Below, in pieces: positions 1-9,241 of a DNA stretch of 30,250 bases. How positions within the stretch are numbered: position 1 is the first letter of the stretch; every line of letters starts with the position of its first letter. A program made the translations under genes and the position numbers. The notes under the pieces are model-generated. The model had not been told where the DNA came from. It saw nothing but the letters and a program-made list of their open reading frames with translations, and ran no database searches. The stretch comes from Nannochloropsis salina CCMP1776 (lineage: Eukaryota > Sar > Eustigmatophyceae > Eustigmatales > Monodopsidaceae), in contig SDOX01000018.1 in the NCBI GenBank assembly GCA_004565275.1, forward strand, positions 65,593 to 95,842, read 5' to 3'.

Positions 1-1191
1 GGAGAACCCCCTCCCTCCCCTCCCTCCCTCCCCTCCCGCCCCCCCCTCCCCTCTCTCCCTCCCTCCCTCCCCATCCAAACACGCTCCTGACCTGCCAAAA
101 CCCTTGGTAGGGCCGTTGAAAATTAGCGACCGAGAGAAAGGGTCGTGAGTATTTGACCGAGAGATACAGGGCTCGATCCCAGGGGTTAAATAAGCCCGCT
201 TGGGTGACGCCGCCGATCAAACCGCAGTTGAATTTGAGCACCAGCGCCGACGCGTGCCGGGCGGATGCCTGCCAGGCGCCTTCTTTGTGAATTTCGTGGA
301 GGGAAGGGAGGAGGGTGGGTTTTGAAGGGGAGGGGGAGGAGGGAGGAGGAGGAAGAGGGGCGGGCGGGAGGGAGGACGAGGGGAGGGACGGGGCACGAGA
401 AGGAGGGGAGGGCGGCGGCAAGGATGCGCGGGCTCCGAGGGTCATGCCGGTTATTGTAGGAAGGGAGAGGGAGATGGACGGGCGATCGTGGAGTGCTCTG
501 TCACGATTGTCAGGGAACGGCCCCGCTACCGGGGTCGGGACTGAAGCGCCTTCTCCTATAGATCCCTCCGACGCCTCAGGCTCCTGAGGCTGAGGGTGGC
601 GGTCATGATTACCCCCTGTGTCATTGGAACTGTGCCATGCATGCATTAGCGCCGTCCAAGCGGCCGCACAGGGCGGGCATAAGGGGCCATCGTACGTGTG
701 TCGCGCCTCCGTTTGCAGCAGGGACTGCACGTTGGAAGAAGGGGAGGAAAATACCCCCTCGTCGAGGGCTGCCGCGCGCGAAGGTGGAAAAGGACGTGTG
801 GGTGTGCTTGGCATGTTGTCTGCTGGGAAGACAGGGATGGGAGGCGAGGTAGCTGCCTTCGCGTCCTCTCCATCAGCCGTCGCCATGGAAAGTGCTGTTC
901 GGGATAGCTACCTCGACCCCACGCTCATCCTTCCCCTGCTTGCTGTCTGAAGGGCCCCGATCCCCGCGCTTGGTCCATGTGACATAGAGAGGAAGAGAAT
1001 ATGAACGCGTGAGCATGACGGCCGAAAGGTCTTATCCCAGTGAGCCGACACTAAGGGCATACCAGCTGAACGCAGGCCCGAGGCAACAGTTACCATGATC
1101 GGCATACGTGCCATGCGGTCCAGGCCACAGACAATAAAAACCTCGAAAACCCCATCGATGCATCCAACATTTACACGATCGCGGTGACAAT
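1..1191. other. Left-edge region without a supported gene
   Basis: Bases 1-72 are a C-rich (CCCT)n-like tract, and 300-420 is a G/A-rich low-complexity stretch. Short reading frames here have skewed composition and no recognisable motif. A short direct repeat (GACCGAGAGA at 128-137 and 155-164) and a near-perfect palindrome at 573-590 are present. The last part should hold the promoter of the following VTT-type gene. I see no RNA gene. Confidence 0.5.
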
Positions 1192-2442
1192 ATGGTGAAA
1201 CCTTGTTGCGCGTCCTTTGTGAATGACCAAAAACTTCCTATCGGGAAAACGGGGGTAATAGTATCCTCCCCTCGCCCTTTCCCCGTCACAGCGGACACGT
1301 GGGGCGGGCGAGCAGAACAGGCAAAAAAGAAGCCCATACCCACCCAGGTGTCCATTTCTAGCCTTTTACTGTACAGATACATGTTGACACAACACTCGTA
1401 TGGCCACAGGGAGCAAATATCAGGCACCATCAAGACTGTATCTGGTCGAATGAACCCTCCTAGAGTCTCCTCCCCACCATCTCCCCCGCCGTGCGAAGAA
1501 ACGCCTTTTGCACATTCGCCTCCCCGTTCCCTGATTGATCGACCGGAAAGCAATGCCTACACACCGCACGCCTGGTACCGTCGTCGACGCTGCCATCTCC
1601 AGGGTGTAATTCTCGTCCTTTGGTTGGTTGTGGTCATCTTAATCGCAGTGGATTACTCACCAGCAGGCCATCGGCACGTGGCTCGAGTACTTTCCACTTT
1701 CTTGGAATGGGTAGGCCGCCACCCTCTCAGAGGAGCCATGGCATTTGCAGCCGTCTACGCCTTGAGCGTCGTTTTCTTCGTGCCTGGAGCCGCTTTAACC
1801 CTGGGGGGGGGGTTTCTCTTCGGACAAGCACTGGGCGTGGGGCCCGGCACTGTTTTTGCCTCGCTCGCAGTCTTTGTGGGGGCAAGTGCGGGGGCCGTGG
1901 CCGCATTCAGTCTCGGCCGATGGCTTTTGTATGAAACAGCCCAGTCCACGCTGAACCGGTACACCATATCACGGGCCTTGGACGCGTCCTTGCACGGGCA
2001 CCGAGGCTTGAAAATCATGCTCCTCCTGCGTCTATCGCCCCTCGTCCCCTTTACCGCCCTGAATTACATGATGAGCGTCACCTCCGTATCCCTGAAGACG
2101 TACACTCTGGGCCTTGTGGGGATGGTACCGGCCATCGTCGCCTACTCGTTCCTGGGGACCACGGCGGGGGGCTTGACCAGGGAGGCAGGGGGGGAGAGCT
2201 CGGTGGAGAGAGGGGTGAAGATTGCAATGTACGTGGTGGGAGCAGTGGCCTTGGTGGCTGCTGTAGGCGTGCTTTCTCGGTTCGCGAGGGAAGAATTGCG
2301 GAAAATTCAGGATGAGGGGGAGGGGGCGCGGGGGGAGGGGAGGGACGTGGAGGGAGGGGGGGAGGGAGAGGTAAAGGAGATGGGAAGGGGGAGGGAGGAA
2401 AAGCAGGAGGTAGGGAGGGAGGAAAAAGCGGAGGAAAGATAG
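1192..2442 (+). CDS. VTT-domain (TVP38/TMEM64, SNARE-associated Golgi type) membrane protein
   Basis: This is an intronless gene of up to 416 residues. After a polar N-terminus comes a first hydrophobic segment (about 138-153). A VTT core follows: the FVPGAALTLGGGFLFG block at 196-211, a long small-residue helix at 216-245, the signature RLSPLVPFTALNY at 280-292, and further hydrophobic helices at about 303-325 and 342-362. In this family the signature forms a re-entrant loop of a DedA/VTT fold. Members act in ER, Golgi or plastid membranes in lipid movement or trafficking. The exact role here is not known. The C-terminal ~45 residues are a Glu/Arg/Gly tail encoded by GGGA-rich DNA. The start is uncertain: ATGs at 1381 (4 nt after a possible 3' splice site) and 1450 are also in frame, and either leaves the whole VTT domain intact. 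Confidence 0.88.
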   Translation: MVKPCCASFVNDQKLPIGKTGVIVSSPRPFPVTADTWGGRAEQAKKKPIPTQVSISSLLLYRYMLTQHSYGHREQISGTIKTVSGRMNPPRVSSPPSPPPCEETPFAHSPPRSLIDRPESNAYTPHAWYRRRRCHLQGVILVLWLVVVILIAVDYSPAGHRHVARVLSTFLEWVGRHPLRGAMAFAAVYALSVVFFVPGAALTLGGGFLFGQALGVGPGTVFASLAVFVGASAGAVAAFSLGRWLLYETAQSTLNRYTISRALDASLHGHRGLKIMLLLRLSPLVPFTALNYMMSVTSVSLKTYTLGLVGMVPAIVAYSFLGTTAGGLTREAGGESSVERGVKIAMYVVGAVALVAAVGVLSRFAREELRKIQDEGEGARGEGRDVEGGGEGEVKEMGRGREEKQEVGREEKAEER

Positions 2443-2949
2443 GGGATTTATTGCGAATGGGATGCGAGGTAGGGGAGGGAGGAGGCCCTGGCGCAGGAGC
2501 AGAGCGTGGATGGGGATGCCGAAGGCGGAGGGAGGGAGGGAGGGAGGGAGGGAGGGAGGGAGGGAGGGAGGGAGGAATGGCTCACTACGCAGGAGGTTTT
2601 GGGAGGGTCTTAAGCTCATTGATGGGCTTGGAAAGGTGAAATTTGGCCGCCCAGACAAGGCGTCGCCGACGTGCGAGAATTTAGCGCCATTTGGGGGCGC
2701 CCCGCCCCTCCTGCGACGCGAGGCAGGGAGTGGGGGCATGAGCCTCTCTGCGACGAACTGCCTCCAATTGAGCACATGACGAGAATGCGTGCCCGTACGA
2801 TTTCCCACGTGCAGCTCCCCGCCCGTGCTGTGTGAGATCTCTGCACCCTCTCGGCTCCTCACCTTCGCCCCCGCCACCCCACAGGTCCTTCCTCCCCGCC
2901 CTCCCTCCCGCCCTCCTTCTTTTCCTCCTAGCGGTCGACCCCTTCCCAC
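2443..2949. other. Intergenic region between VTT gene and GTPase gene
   Basis: This stretch holds a long (GGGA)n tract (about 2527-2575) and then pyrimidine-rich sequence. It ends in a good 3' splice-site candidate (CTTTTCCTCCTAG, last base 2931), 18 nt before the start of the next gene. A leader intron or an unrecognised upstream exon of the GTPase gene is therefore possible. No coding motif was recognised. Confidence 0.5.
2527..2575. repeat. (GGGA)n tetranucleotide microsatellite
   Basis: About twelve uninterrupted GGGA units downstream of the VTT gene. As G-strand DNA or RNA it has runs of three G spaced by one A, a classical G-quadruplex pattern. Confidence 0.95.
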
Positions 2950-5171
2950 ATGTGCCGCTTCTGCGAGCAAGCCAAAGCTCAAATCGCCGGCATCGCCCTC
3001 CCTGGCTCCACTCCGCCCGCTTCCTCCTCCTCTCCCTCCTTCGCTCCCTCTTCCCCTTCCTCCCCTGCTTCCTTCCCTCCTTCTTCCCCTCCCTCCTCTT
3101 ACTCTTACGCCGGCCTTTCCTTTTCTGAACGGAGAGAGATTGAGTCCTGTGCGTTGCTGCGCTCAAAACGCCTCCCTGTCACGCGTGCGTACTGCTTTCC
3201 CTCCTTCCTCCCCTCCCTTCCTCTCTTCCCCCTTCCTGTCCCCCTGCCACTCTCCCTTCTTTTCTGTCTCCCTCCTTCATTCTTTTTCTCTCTTCCATCC
3301 CTCGCCCCGGAAGCACCGCCTGTGCCCCTTTCCCTCGCTTTATTCCCCCCTTCCTCCCTCCCTCCCTCACTCCCTGCTGTGTCTTACCCACCTTCCCCAT
3401 TGCCCTACTCCAGTCCTCTGTGGCTTCTTGGGCTCCGGTAAGACGACGTTTCTCAATTATGTGCTTCAGGGCAGTCACGGGAAGCGCCTGGCCGTGATCG
3501 AGAATGAATTCGGCGCTGTCAGCATCGACGACGCCTTGCTACCTTCCCCTCCCTGCCCCGCTTCCTCTACCCCGTCCTCCCCTTCCTCCTTGCGTGCACG
3601 GGCCCCGGAGGAGGCTCAGGTGGTCCTGATGCCCAATGGCTGCCTCTGTTGCCGGGCGCGACAAGATTTGGTCGAAGCCTTCCTACACCTCCTCGCAGTC
3701 AACACCACGCAGCAGAAAGGTTGCCCTCCCTCCCTCCCTCCCTCCCTCCCTCCCTCCCTCCCTCCCTCCCTCCCTCCCCTGCTCCTCCACTCTCTCGCAC
3801 ATATTGCTCTTACCTCGCCCCTTCTCCTCCGCTGCTTCCCGCCTTACGGTCGTTGCCTCGCTGCACTGGGGTCGAACTGATAGCATTACCTTTCCCTCCC
3901 TCCCTCCCTCCCTCCCTTCCTCCTTACCTCCAGGCGTCGCCACCTTACAACTCGATGGCATTATTCTAGAACTTTCCGGCCTTGCCGACGTCGGACCCGT
4001 CGTGCAAACTTTCTTTTCCCACCCTGAGGTACCCGCGACATGTCATCCATCCCCATCATGTAGAAGCACCAATCTCGGTAGGCATTCTCAATTCGGATTC
4101 CCGCCCGCCCTCCCTCCCTCCCTCCCTCCCCCCCTCCCCCCCTTCCATTCCCAGGTACAAGCTCAACTTCGTCTCGATGCCGTGATCTGTGTCGTGGATG
4201 CCTTCAGCCTCTCAAGGGTCCTCAGTCGGGAGGGAGAGCGGGAGGCGGGGCCGGAGGAAGGGAGGGAGGAAGGGGCGGAGGAAGGGGTGGAGGCGGCCTC
4301 CCTGGAGCTGATTGCTGAACAGTTAGCCTTGGCGGACCGAGTGCTATTGAACAAGATGGACTTGCTGGAAGCAGCGAAGGAGGGAGGGAAGGAAGGAGGG
4401 AGGGAGGGAGGGAGGAAGCGGGTGCAGGCATACGTAGAGAGATATGCGCCGGAGGCCGTGCTGTTGGCATGCGTGAGGGGAGAAGTGCCCTTGGAGGAGG
4501 TGTTGGGGCTGGAGGCCTTCTCGCCGTCCCGAACTTTTAAGGGCGAGAAGGAAAGCAAGGGGAAGAACGAGGCGGAATGGATGGACGGGGGGGCCGATGG
4601 AGGGGAGTTCGCCGTGGGAGGGAGGGCGGGAGGGAGGGCGGGAGGGAGGACGGGCCACGCTCACACCAGGTTGGGGTTCACCTCCATCGGGTTGACCATC
4701 AACGATGGACCGTTGGAGTGGACGGCGTTTGAAAGCTGGCTTGAACAAACCTTAAGTGCGACCAAGTCGACGGGCTCCGGGAGCCACGGGCCGGCTGGGG
4801 ACTTGAGGGAGGAAGGGCAGCGCGGGGATGGGAGGGAGGTCCCACAGGAGCCACCGCAGGAAGGCTCAGTCCCGCGACAAGAGCAGGGAGAGGGGCAAGT
4901 GATTGTCCGTACCAAGGGGGTGGTGTGGGTGACAAAGAAGACTCCGTACAGGCGGGCCACCGTGGTGCAAAAACGCGTGGTGCTGCAGGGCATCTACGGT
5001 CACCTGGAGATGAGGGAGGAGGAGGGTGATATGGCCTCGAGTCATTTTCCTCTAGTATCAAAGTTGGTGTTCATCGGACGGTTCAACGACCCGGTGGCCA
5101 TGAAGCGCGATATGGAAGGTGCGCTGTTGGAGTGCTTGGCGCCGGGGTGGTATGCAAAGAGGAGGGAATGA
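2950..5171 (+). CDS. COG0523/CobW-type metallochaperone GTPase
   Basis: The model has four exons: 2950-3184, 3414-3719, 3934-4028 and 4155-5171, giving 550 residues with all phases agreeing. Splicing of exons 1 and 2 restores PVTLLCGFLGSGKTTFLNYV, the family's Walker A (residues 82-90). Then follow NEFGAVSID (switch I region), PNGCLCC at 152-158 (the metal-binding CxCC), ELSGLAD at 193-199, DAVICVVDA, NKMD at 278-281 (guanine specificity) and a CobW_C-type end (about 452-540, with LVFIGRFND). The family hydrolyses GTP to deliver zinc or other metals to client proteins. The client is unknown here. The N-terminal 75 residues are Ser/Pro-rich and show no clear targeting signal. Oddities are Gly/Glu/Arg stretches encoded by GGGA repeats inside the G domain and before the C-terminal domain. 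An in-frame stop at 2929-2931 precedes the chosen ATG. Confidence 0.9.
3724..3779. repeat. (CCCT)n microsatellite in GTPase intron 2
   Basis: About fourteen CCCT units immediately downstream of the donor site of intron 2 (3720-3933). The same intron has a second CCCT tract (about 3895-3922) near its acceptor, so this intron is pyrimidine-rich at both ends. Confidence 0.95.
4615..4650 (+). repeat. In-frame GGGA/GGGC repeat inside coding exon
   Basis: The repeat encodes [15 protein letters not shown] in the linker before the CobW C-terminal domain. A second in-frame GGGA run near 4379-4415 encodes [15 protein letters not shown] just after the NKMD guanine motif. Because the unit is 4 bp, length change would normally break the frame. 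Confidence 0.8.
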
Positions 5172-5473
5172 GGGAGGACAGGGGCAGGGGGAGTCTGGGG
5201 GGAGGGAGAGATGTGCAGCAATTAATCATCAATAGCTGTATGTATGTGTATGTGTGAATATGGCCCCGCCGAAAGAACAAACTCGTGTGGTCTGAATACT
5301 GACAAGTCCGCCCTCTTCCTTTTCTTCGAAAGGAAGTACTTGCTGAACCCAGCAATACTCCGATGATCGAAAAGGATTTCTCTGGTGCTTCTTCTAGAAA
5401 AATTTCACTTTTTATCTACTGTCTCCATTCGCGCCATTCTGTCTTAGTTGCCTCTCTCTCTGGGCCGGTCCAG
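5172..5473. other. Tail-to-tail intergenic region
   Basis: This lies between the stop of the GTPase gene on + and the stop of a small unknown gene on -. It starts G-rich, becomes AT-richer, and has a short TGTATGTGTATG stretch near 5238. It presumably holds both 3' UTRs. No gene is seen. Confidence 0.5.
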
Positions 5474-6001
5474 TTAAGGTAACGAAGAAGGTACCACATC
5501 GCTCAGGACCTGCAAGGATGTATCCATGGTGCTCACACTTGGCACGTACTCTATTGACCCCAAAGAGGGTGTCCTCTTGGGCGTAGCTGTGGAATGTTCG
5601 AGGTAGGATTTCATCGTAGGGGCAGCACCTGGAGGGGTGGGGACGAGGTTTGGGTCGCCTTCTGCAGCGGATTTCTTGGTCGATGGAGCCATGGCAACTG
5701 ATTCTGTCCTTATGACTGCATCAGTGGGCATCTTTCTAGGGAACTGAGGGCTTTCCTGCATTCCGGCGTCGAGCCAGGAGGGGTTCGCGCTGTGGGATGG
5801 ATCCTCTATCGGACCCCCTTCCCCTCTCCATTCCAGACTTCCGACCAGGTGACGATGACGGTCATGCCGGACACAGCCAGAGAAACAAAGGGACTGCAGG
5901 AAAATAGAAAACGGGGAGGGGAGATGGAGGGCAAGAGGAAAGAGAAGACATACAGCAAGCAAGAGGAAGCGCGAGTGCAAAGAGGCGAGGGCAGTGGGCA
6001 T
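5474..6001 (-). CDS. Small unknown protein with N-terminal hydrophobic segment
   Basis: A single open frame of 175 residues from an ATG, not recognised. Residues about 10-30 (SRFLLLAVCLLFPLALHLPS) form a strongly hydrophobic stretch like a signal peptide or membrane anchor. The rest is polar, rich in Pro, Ser and Thr, and probably disordered. It lies in tandem with another small ORF that also has a hydrophobic N-terminus. A competing frame across 5800-5880 could encode a second hydrophobic segment, so an undetected intron is possible. Confidence 0.4.
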   Translation of the reverse strand: MPTALASLHSRFLLLAVCLLFPLALHLPSPFSIFLQSLCFSGCVRHDRHRHLVGSLEWRGEGGPIEDPSHSANPSWLDAGMQESPQFPRKMPTDAVIRTESVAMAPSTKKSAAEGDPNLVPTPPGAAPTMKSYLEHSTATPKRTPSLGSIEYVPSVSTMDTSLQVLSDVVPSSLP

Positions 6002-6365
6002 AGCGTGTCAAGATCGAATAGGATGCACAGATCGAATCTCGTCTGGATAGGGAAAGGCGAGGGGAAAAAGGAGATTCCAATTTAAGAAAAGGTTGTGGAA
6101 CATCTTTGAAGAAAATGGCACGTCTTTTTCGTTTTCTCACAATGTAGTTGCTAAGTCGTGTATGAATCGTGCGCAGCTCGAATTTCAGGCATGGCATTGA
6201 TCGCTTTACCCATTCTTCTGGCCTTCTCGACGATAGAAGAATGGAAAATACGGCCAAAATTCAGATTTTGTATGCGTTCTGATTTTGTGAATTCTCTTCG
6301 TGTGAATTGGGTCGGCAACGGCAGCATCACTCGTCGTCTACGTGCTCCCATGGGCCCGTGCTTCC
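6002..6365. other. Gap between two small minus-strand genes
   Basis: This stretch is moderately AT-rich, without repeats or a convincing coding frame. It should contain the promoter of the small gene at 5474-6001 and the 3' UTR of the one at 6366-6767. Confidence 0.4.
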
Positions 6366-6767
6366 TTATTCGGACGGCGTATTGAGAATACCACCACCGA
6401 AAGGCATCTCGCCCGGTACATCATCAGATGTAAGTCCCTGACCCTGATATCCAAGAGGCGCTGAGACTTGGATCCCTGGGTCATTGGGGGCGGCCGTTGC
6501 TTCAGCCTGCCCAGCCCACTCCAAAGCACCAGTTTTCGGGTCAGAATAAGGCACTGAATCTTGAGTTTCATTGAGATTCATCTGAATGTAGACTTTGCCA
6601 CTGAATTTCTTGTCAAAATTGAAAGAGGTTATATTGTTGTCAATGGAAGTGTTCCAGTCGCGACGCATGACCATGCCACGGCGCAGGTGGACAGCAACAG
6701 TGGTGTGGAGGCCAAGGGCGAAAAGGAAGAGCTCCCAGAAGGCCGCAGAGAAAGCGCTAATACGCAT
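6366..6767 (-). CDS. Small predicted secreted glycoprotein, unknown
   Basis: An intronless frame of 133 residues from an ATG, with no family recognised. The N-terminus MRISAFSAAFWELFLFALGL with TTVAVHL after it looks like a cleavable signal peptide. The next ~45 residues contain three N-X-S/T sequons (NTS, NIT, NET) and a short strand-rich segment with FSGKVYIQMNLNETQ. The C-terminal half is Gly/Pro-rich and polar. The gene is head to head with DNAAF11 across a ~310 bp AT-rich gap, so shared regulation is possible. A lumenal or secreted protein is an inference from the signal peptide and sequons only. Confidence 0.5.
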   Translation of the reverse strand: MRISAFSAAFWELFLFALGLHTTVAVHLRRGMVMRRDWNTSIDNNITSFNFDKKFSGKVYIQMNLNETQDSVPYSDPKTGALEWAGQAEATAAPNDPGIQVSAPLGYQGQGLTSDDVPGEMPFGGGILNTPSE

Positions 6768-7079
6768 TTTTATTGAATCTACAAAGTTGTGTGATCAGTG
6801 TTCTATAAAAAAAAATACTGCATCGAACGCATAAATGATGCATGCTGAGGGAAGCAAAATAGTATCTACACACGATTTTTTAACGTCAATGGAATCATGT
6901 CGTCATCATTGTTCGCCAAAAGAAACGGCTGAGGATGAATCATGAAGAAGAACCCATTTTTTGGGGGCTGTCGTTATATAAAGTGAGTTTTTTACAAAAC
7001 TAAAGGAAACAGTGTATGTGGATATGATTGAGATGTTTCTGTTAATCCCTATCACAGGAGGGATCAGTTATAGCCTACT
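6768..7079. promoter_or_regulatory. Divergent AT-rich promoter region
   Basis: This is clearly AT-richer than the flanking genes and lies between two divergent starts. It includes poly-A and poly-T runs and an AATCCCTATCACAG stretch ending at 7057, which could be a 3' splice site 22 nt before the DNAAF11 ATG. No specific factor site can be named. Confidence 0.4.
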
Positions 7080-8651
7080 ATGCCGGAGATAACTCGGGAT
7101 CTTCTGCGGAAAAGGGCAGAGCACAATGAAGGAATTCTGACCACTTTAGAAGAATTGGCGCTCCACCAAGAAGAACTTGAGGGAGTCAATGATATTTTGG
7201 GTAAAACTTGCCGAGAAATAAAGATTTTATACTTACAAAATAATTTGCTCCCGCGCATCGAAAATTTGCACCATCTGAAGTGTCTGGAGTACCTGAATGT
7301 AGCTTTGAACAATATCAGCGTTGTAGAAGGTCTTGGATCGTGTGAATTCTTACGCAAATTAGATTTGACAGTCAATTTTATAGATTTCGACGCTCTAGAA
7401 GCTAGTATCACCCATTTGGCGAGCCTTCGGCACCTGCGAGACTTGTATTTTTTAGGCAACCCCGCGCAGACCCGTCCGTGGTTTGAGGATGAAGAAGTGA
7501 AATGCGAGGCTGTAGTGGACAAAATGTTAGATATGAAGCAAGCTTTTACATATTACATCGCCCATCGTCTTCCGCAATTGCAATGCCTGGATGGACAAGA
7601 GATTACGCGTACCACACGGTTACTCGCGGCGCGGGTCTTTCCTACCCTGGAAACGCGACTACGAGTCTTGGCCACCCGGACTCGTTGCGAAAAGGAAGGA
7701 AAAGCCAAGAAAGCGATCAAGGACACGGAATCCTGTGCCAGCTCCGGTCCGGTCGAAAACGACGGCACAGACGGCAGTATGCCCACGAGCCACGACCCTG
7801 ACACACGACGGGCTATCTACTTGGAAATAGCTGCGCAGAAGAAAGAAAAACTCGAGCGGCAGAGGGCCGAGGGCCCCAAAGAGAGGGACACCGCCCGCGA
7901 GCAAGCGGTCAAGCTGGCGCAGGTGCAAGCGGAGGAAGCAGGACAAGAACCCCGCCCTCCGTGCCCAGACCAGGGTCTAGACTCCTCCCTGCATGGGGAC
8001 CAGGAGGCGAGACCGCGACAGAAGAATGAGGGGAAGTGGCCCTACACCCTGCTAGACCACGACGACAGGACGGCGACAGAGACTGCGTCTGCCATTGTCG
8101 GTGCGGGGGAGCGCGACGCGGGGCAATGGCGGCATTGCGGCTGTGTTGTCCTCGACCTTGCCCTGCCCCGGCATATGGATTCCTCCCTCATCGACGTGGA
8201 CGTGCATCCCTACCACATCAACGTCATCGCCAAGGGGAAACTCCTCCGCCTCCACCTCCCTGAGGAAGTGCAGGTCTCCCACAGCCGGGCAATCAGGAGC
8301 AAAACCACCGGGCACCTCCAAGTGGTCATGCCGAAGCTGCAGGCAAAGAAGACTCGTCAACACCGGACCTCCACCCCTCCCTCGTCCTGTCCTGTGCCCT
8401 CCCCCTCCGCCGCCTCTCACGAGGCACCGCTCCGTTCATATTCCCCAGGATCACAGCGGGCGAGCACTTCCACGACGTTGCTCGACGTGGGGAGGCAGAA
8501 GAGGAATGCCAGCGGCCCGCGCCTGTCTCTCATTGAGGAGATGCTGGCAGCGAACATGGACAACATCCAATCTCCTCCTTTCTCCTCTGTGCGTTTCTCT
8601 TCACTGCCTCCCAGTCCTGGGACGCTTCCTTCGGCCAGTCTCGTCGAATAG
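7080..8651 (+). CDS. DNAAF11: DNAAF11 (LRRC6/tilB) axonemal dynein assembly factor
   Basis: An intronless gene of 523 residues. The order of parts matches animal LRRC6: an N-terminal ITRDLLRKRAEHNEG and LEELALHQEELE block, leucine-rich repeats (about 45-125, with IKILYLQNNLL, LEYLNVALNNI and LRKLDLTVNFI), an LRR cap ending in LPQLQCLDGQEI (165-175), a charged helical middle (200-345), and a CS/p23-like domain (about 350-420) with MDSSLIDVDVHPYHINVIAKGK and TTGHLQVVMPKL. Residues 421-523 are a Ser/Pro-rich tail. In other organisms the protein works in the cytoplasm with chaperones to preassemble dynein arms of motile cilia. Compared with the human protein as I recall it, about 20 residues are inserted in the LRR cap (near 133-155). 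The presence of this gene argues for a motile, flagellate stage. Confidence 0.95.
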   Translation: MPEITRDLLRKRAEHNEGILTTLEELALHQEELEGVNDILGKTCREIKILYLQNNLLPRIENLHHLKCLEYLNVALNNISVVEGLGSCEFLRKLDLTVNFIDFDALEASITHLASLRHLRDLYFLGNPAQTRPWFEDEEVKCEAVVDKMLDMKQAFTYYIAHRLPQLQCLDGQEITRTTRLLAARVFPTLETRLRVLATRTRCEKEGKAKKAIKDTESCASSGPVENDGTDGSMPTSHDPDTRRAIYLEIAAQKKEKLERQRAEGPKERDTAREQAVKLAQVQAEEAGQEPRPPCPDQGLDSSLHGDQEARPRQKNEGKWPYTLLDHDDRTATETASAIVGAGERDAGQWRHCGCVVLDLALPRHMDSSLIDVDVHPYHINVIAKGKLLRLHLPEEVQVSHSRAIRSKTTGHLQVVMPKLQAKKTRQHRTSTPPSSCPVPSPSAASHEAPLRSYSPGSQRASTSTTLLDVGRQKRNASGPRLSLIEEMLAANMDNIQSPPFSSVRFSSLPPSPGTLPSASLVE

Positions 8652-9241
8652 GAGGAAAATGTGGCTCGGGAATAGAGGGAAAAGGAGGACGAGGGGGAGG
8701 AGGAGGCGGGGCGAGGAGAAGGGGAGACAGGTGCAGATTCTCCCGCCCAGGAGGTGTACGTAGGGGAGAGAAGTACGCAGAAACACGTCAAAGGACCAGG
8801 GAGGTATTGGGAGGGAAAGGAAGGAGGGAAGAGGAAGGAGGGAGGCAGGAGGCGAGGAGGGCATGGCGAGAGTAGAGGGGAAGTTGCCTGAGGAAGGGAG
8901 ACAGAAGGGAGGAGAGGGAAAGGGACAGGCCAATGTCCTTCCCTCGAGGTGGTCAACAGACCAGGACACGCCATGAGCTCTCGAAACGCATCACTCCCAT
9001 CCTCCTTCCCGTCAAGCACATTCCTTTCCCATAGTTTCTTCCTTAGTTTCTTTACCTAACGCCTCAAACCCACCGCCTCCCCGTCTTCCCAGCCGATATC
9101 TATCCATGAAGCCCTGCTGACATGCCTCGCCACCCTCTCGGCCTGCCCCCGCGAAGACCCCAAGGACCCAAGGTCACAATATCTCCTCCCTCCCTCCCTC
9201 CCTCCCTCCCTCCCTCCCAGATCCACCAGACAAGAGGATGC
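8652..9241. other. Tail-to-tail region between DNAAF11 and RPS13
   Basis: It begins purine-rich (GGAGGA-like, 8650-8900), then becomes mixed, and has a (CCCT)n tract at about 9186-9219 just past the RPS13 stop. Long Pro/Ser-rich frames on the minus strand here are artefacts of the purine bias. Both 3' UTRs are expected here. Confidence 0.5.

Noticed and set aside
168-181. GGGCTCGATCCC, resembling a tRNA T-arm
   Set aside because: The stem is only 3 bp, and no matching acceptor, D or anticodon arms fit at the right spacing.
1032-1553. Minus-strand frame of 173 residues
   Set aside because: It lies opposite the VTT gene start, has no motif, and has amino acid content typical of an antisense shadow.
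2032-2982. Minus-strand frame of 316 residues
   Set aside because: It spans the antisense of the VTT gene, a microsatellite and intergenic DNA. The Pro/Ser runs come from GGGA repeats read backwards.
2789-3880. Plus-strand frame of 363 residues taken as one coding exon
   Set aside because: Only its 3414-3719 part is coding (Walker A and CxCC). The rest is intron or a wrong frame; splicing 2950-3184 to 3414 gives the family consensus.
8417-9019. Minus-strand Ser/Pro-rich frame of 200 residues
   Set aside because: It is antisense to the DNAAF11 C-terminus and to purine-rich 3' DNA, with no motif.
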